From Bacillota bacterium (lineage in GTDB: Bacteria; Bacillota; Clostridia; Oscillospirales; Ruminococcaceae), in the NCBI GenBank assembly GCA_023388515.1, contig JAEWGD010000014.1, forward strand, positions 1 through 64,000: 64,000 nt of DNA, given 5' to 3'. Below are positions 61,791-64,000 of this stretch, piece after piece. Below the pieces are notes generated by a model. That model ran no database searches and had not been told where the DNA came from. It saw only the letters and a program-made list of their open reading frames with translations. The stretch's first letter is position 1. Each line of letters opens with the position of its first letter. Both the position numbers and the translations under genes were made by a program.

Positions 61791-62150
61791 ATGATAAAAA
61801 GGGCTGACAGTAATAAAGCCAGAACAAAAAGGCATGCAAGAGTTCGTGCTAAAATATCAGGCACTCCTGAGTGTCCACGTCTTAATGTATTTCGTTCAGC
61901 AAATCACATTTATGCACAAATCATTGACGACGTAAACGGCGTTACTCTTGCATCCGCTTCTAGTCTCCAAAAGGATTTTGGCGAAAGTGGCGGAAATATA
62001 GCAGGTGCAAAAAAGGTTGGCGAAATGATTGCTAAGATTGCACTTGAAAAAGGAATAGCAACTGTTGTATTTGACAGAGGCGGTTTCCTTTATCACGGAC
62101 GTGTAAAAGAGCTTGCTGAAGGAGCTCGTGAAAACGGACTAAAGTTCTAA
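61791..62150 (+). CDS. rplR: 50S ribosomal protein L18
   Basis: A 5S rRNA-binding protein. 119 aa, with [21 protein letters not shown] and [22 protein letters not shown]. Ribosome site AAGGAGTG. Confidence 0.98.
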   Translation: MIKRADSNKARTKRHARVRAKISGTPECPRLNVFRSANHIYAQIIDDVNGVTLASASSLQKDFGESGGNIAGAKKVGEMIAKIALEKGIATVVFDRGGFLYHGRVKELAEGARENGLKF

Positions 62151-62168
62151 AAAAGGAGGGTATGCACT

Positions 62169-62669
62169 TTGGCTAATATAGATGCTTCAACACTCGAACT
62201 TGCAGAAAGAGTTGTTTCCATTAATCGTGTAGCTAAGACAGTAAAGGGCGGACGTATAATGAAATTTTCCGCACTAGTAGTAGTTGGTGATGGTAATGGG
62301 ATTGTTGGCTTTGGCTTGGGTAAATCAGGTGAAGTGCCAGATGCAATTCGCAAAGGGATTGAAGATGCGAAGAAAAATCTAATTAAGGTTTCTCTAAGAG
62401 GCACTACAATTCCACATGAAATAATTGGCGTATTCGGTGCAGGCAGAGTCTTAATGAAGCCCGCAGCACCCGGTACCGGAGTTATTGCTGGCGGACCTGT
62501 TCGTGCGGTTATAGAAATGGCTGGAATCAAGGATATAAGAACAAAGTCATTAAGGTCTAACAACCCATGCAATGTTGTTCGTGCAACAATTCAAGGTTTA
62601 TCTAATTGCACTTCTGCAAAAGAAGTTGCTGCAAAAAGAGGAAAAACTGTTAAAGAAATTTTAGGTTAA
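62169..62669 (+). CDS. rpsE: 30S ribosomal protein S5
   Basis: A decoding-fidelity protein that helps unwind mRNA. 166 aa. [20 protein letters not shown] is the spectinomycin-site region; [20 protein letters not shown] follows. The start appears to be TTG: AGGAGGG lies 9 bases upstream and the nearby ATG at 62162 reads into a stop after four codons. A TTG start is unusual for a major ribosomal protein. Confidence 0.97.
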   Translation: MANIDASTLELAERVVSINRVAKTVKGGRIMKFSALVVVGDGNGIVGFGLGKSGEVPDAIRKGIEDAKKNLIKVSLRGTTIPHEIIGVFGAGRVLMKPAAPGTGVIAGGPVRAVIEMAGIKDIRTKSLRSNNPCNVVRATIQGLSNCTSAKEVAAKRGKTVKEILG

Positions 62670-62682
62670 GGAGGGAATGACA

Positions 62683-62859
62683 ATGGCAAAGCAGATTAAG
62701 CTTGTAAAAAGTCTTATTGGAAGAAAAAAGGACCAAATTGCTACTGCACATTCTCTTGGGCTTAAAAAAATTGGAGAGGTTGTAACACAACCTGATAATG
62801 CGCAGACTAACGGCAAGATCAATAAAATAATCCACCTCGTGGAGGTACAAGACGCATAA
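62683..62859 (+). CDS. rpmD: 50S ribosomal protein L30
   Basis: 58 aa from the ATG at 62683, spaced correctly from AAGGAGGG; an in-frame ATG at 62677 is too close to that site. [20 protein letters not shown] and [20 protein letters not shown] are the family segments. Confidence 0.97.
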   Translation: MAKQIKLVKSLIGRKKDQIATAHSLGLKKIGEVVTQPDNAQTNGKINKIIHLVEVQDA

Positions 62860-62877
62860 AGCAAGGAGGTGCACACG

Positions 62878-63321
62878 ATGAAATTACACGAATTATCCCC
62901 AGCTCCGGGTTCAACCAAAGAAGTTAAGCGTGTAGGCAGAGGACATGGTTCCGGAAATGGTAAGACATCAGGTAAAGGTCATAAGGGGCAAAACTCTCGT
63001 TCAGGAGGCGGTGTAAGAATCGGCTTTGAGGGCGGACAGATGCCTTTAGCAAGACGCATACCTAAAAGAGGATTTAATAACAAGATGTTTGCAATAAATT
63101 ATGCAGAGGTCAATCTTTCTAGCTTGAATAAATTCAAGGATGACACAGTTGTTGATGCAGAACTTTTATTAGCAGCAGGAGTTATAAAGAAGGTTGAGGA
63201 TGGTGTTAAAGTTCTTGGCAACGGAGAGATTACATCAAAGTTGACTGTAAAGGCTACTGCATTTTCTCAATCTGCGAAAGAAAAAATTGAGAAGGCAGGC
63301 GGGAAGGCTGAGGTGATTTAA
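62878..63321 (+). CDS. rplO: 50S ribosomal protein L15
   Basis: 147 aa from the ATG at 62878 behind GGAGG; the GTG at 62869 overlaps that site. [21 protein letters not shown], the Gly-rich [23 protein letters not shown] region (in pieces) and [11 protein letters not shown] are standard. secY starts 1 base after its stop. Confidence 0.97.
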   Translation: MKLHELSPAPGSTKEVKRVGRGHGSGNGKTSGKGHKGQNSRSGGGVRIGFEGGQMPLARRIPKRGFNNKMFAINYAEVNLSSLNKFKDDTVVDAELLLAAGVIKKVEDGVKVLGNGEITSKLTVKATAFSQSAKEKIEKAGGKAEVI

Positions 63322-63322
63322 T

Positions 63323-64000
63323 GTGTTCAAGACCATGAAAAATGCCTGGAGTACTCCAGATATTCGTAAGAAGCTCATATACACATTATTAATCATCGTT
63401 TTATTCCGAATTGGAAGTGCGATTACTGTTCCATTTCTTTTGGTAGATAAAATAAAAGGATGGATGGATACTCAGGCAGCATCAGGAAACATTTTGGAAT
63501 ATTTAAATCTTTTAAGCGGTGGAGCTTTATCAAAAGCTACAATTTTCTCAATGTCAGTACAACCATTTATCAACGCATCAATTATTATTCAGCTTTTAAC
63601 TTATGCACTACCTCCATTAGAGAGGCTGTCGCATGAGGGTGAAGAGGGCAGGAAAAAAATCAATCAAGTGACATCAATAGTGGCTCTTTCATTAGGGTTT
63701 GTGATGTCAGTTGGATATTATTTCATGCTGAAAAATACAATGGGTGCAGTTAAGTATACTGAAGGACGTGCTGGAATATTTGCAGCAGTTGTTATTGTAT
63801 TCAGTTTCGTTGCTGGTTCATCATTGATAATTTGGCTAGGAAACAGAATAAACGAAAAGGGTGTTGGTAACGGTATTTCAATGATTCTTCTTGCTGGTAT
63901 TATTGCAAGAGGTCCTGAATCTATTGGATTGTTGGTTTCACAGTTTAAGAGTGACCCATCAAAATACTTCTTTATCATTCCAATGGTTGCTATTGTATTC
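63323..64000 (+). CDS. secY: Protein translocase subunit SecY (partial, runs off the window)
   Basis: The first 226 codons of the central Sec channel protein, starting with GTG at 63323, one base after the rplO stop. An ATG two bases earlier is in another frame and stops after five codons. FKTMKNAWSTPDIRKKLIYT is the typical N-terminus, followed by membrane helices and the SVQPFINASIIIQLL and GRKKINQVTSIV segments. The frame is open to the last base. It closes the spc gene order as in most bacteria. Confidence 0.95.
   Translation, partial: MFKTMKNAWSTPDIRKKLIYTLLIIVLFRIGSAITVPFLLVDKIKGWMDTQAASGNILEYLNLLSGGALSKATIFSMSVQPFINASIIIQLLTYALPPLERLSHEGEEGRKKINQVTSIVALSLGFVMSVGYYFMLKNTMGAVKYTEGRAGIFAAVVIVFSFVAGSSLIIWLGNRINEKGVGNGISMILLAGIIARGPESIGLLVSQFKSDPSKYFFIIPMVAIVF

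Overview
The window reads as an A+T-rich chromosomal segment of an anaerobic Firmicute in class Clostridia, most likely a Ruminococcus-like Oscillospiraceae. The pointers are the SCIFF peptide and its radical-SAM maturase, an Rnf complex plus NfnAB, rubrerythrin, IreB, two secreted proteins with dockerin-type calcium repeats (cellulosome- or amylosome-like), a Firmicutes-type zinc S14 protein and the canonical S10-spc ribosomal operon. This assignment is inferred from gene content only. I saw no tRNA, rRNA, CRISPR array or insertion sequence.

Layout. 0-4 kb: NAD synthesis (nadB, nadC) and an AI-2E family transporter. 4-12.9 kb: a PdaA-like deacetylase, IreB, a DUF1540 protein, a large unknown anchored protein, a dockerin-bearing BspA-like LRR protein, and an ECF sigma factor paired with a membrane beta-propeller protein. 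13-16.6 kb: an accessory stretch with three copies of a type I toxin-antitoxin module, two in tandem and one inverted and diverged. Between them lie an orphan ABC ATPase, a GNAT acetyltransferase and rubrerythrin. 16.6-18.1 kb: a SAM-I riboswitch controlling metK. 18.1-31 kb: a GHL10-type lipoprotein, nfnAB, the yajC-TIGR04086-SCIFF-maturase cluster, mscL, a VanY-like peptidase, an ABC-F protein, and a Thr-rich surface protein preceded by two tandem c-di-GMP-I riboswitches, each with its own terminator. 31.7-42.4 kb: pyrG, a second ECF sigma/anti-sigma-like pair, pfkA, a hemolysin III family protein, a GGDEF-EAL protein with a degenerate GGDEF motif, and an OmpR-type two-component system. 42.4-47.5 kb: rnfCDGEAB on the minus strand. 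47.6-53.6 kb: an XRE regulator, a histidine phosphatase, a DUF975 protein, an RluA enzyme, luxS and an M23 peptidase. 53.7-64 kb: the S10-spc operon, with an attenuator-like leader, running into a partial secY.

Connections. metK (under SAM control) and luxS belong to one methyl cycle. Rnf and NfnAB together link ferredoxin, NADH, NADPH and the ion gradient. The EAL protein may adjust the c-di-GMP read by the tandem riboswitches. A dispersed hairpin repeat family occurs at 18.4, 35.7 and 43.2-43.4 kb, with compensatory base changes between copies; two head-to-head copies lie inside the rnf operon. A 23-nt PhoP/OmpR-like tandem box precedes the two-component operon and recurs just after it, in front of what looks like an undescribed small RNA gene.

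The least ordinary signals are the type I toxin-antitoxin family, the tandem c-di-GMP riboswitches, the covarying repeat family, the candidate small RNA at about 42.25-42.38 kb and the attenuator of the S10 operon. All functional calls rest on reading the sequence; no database search was run.
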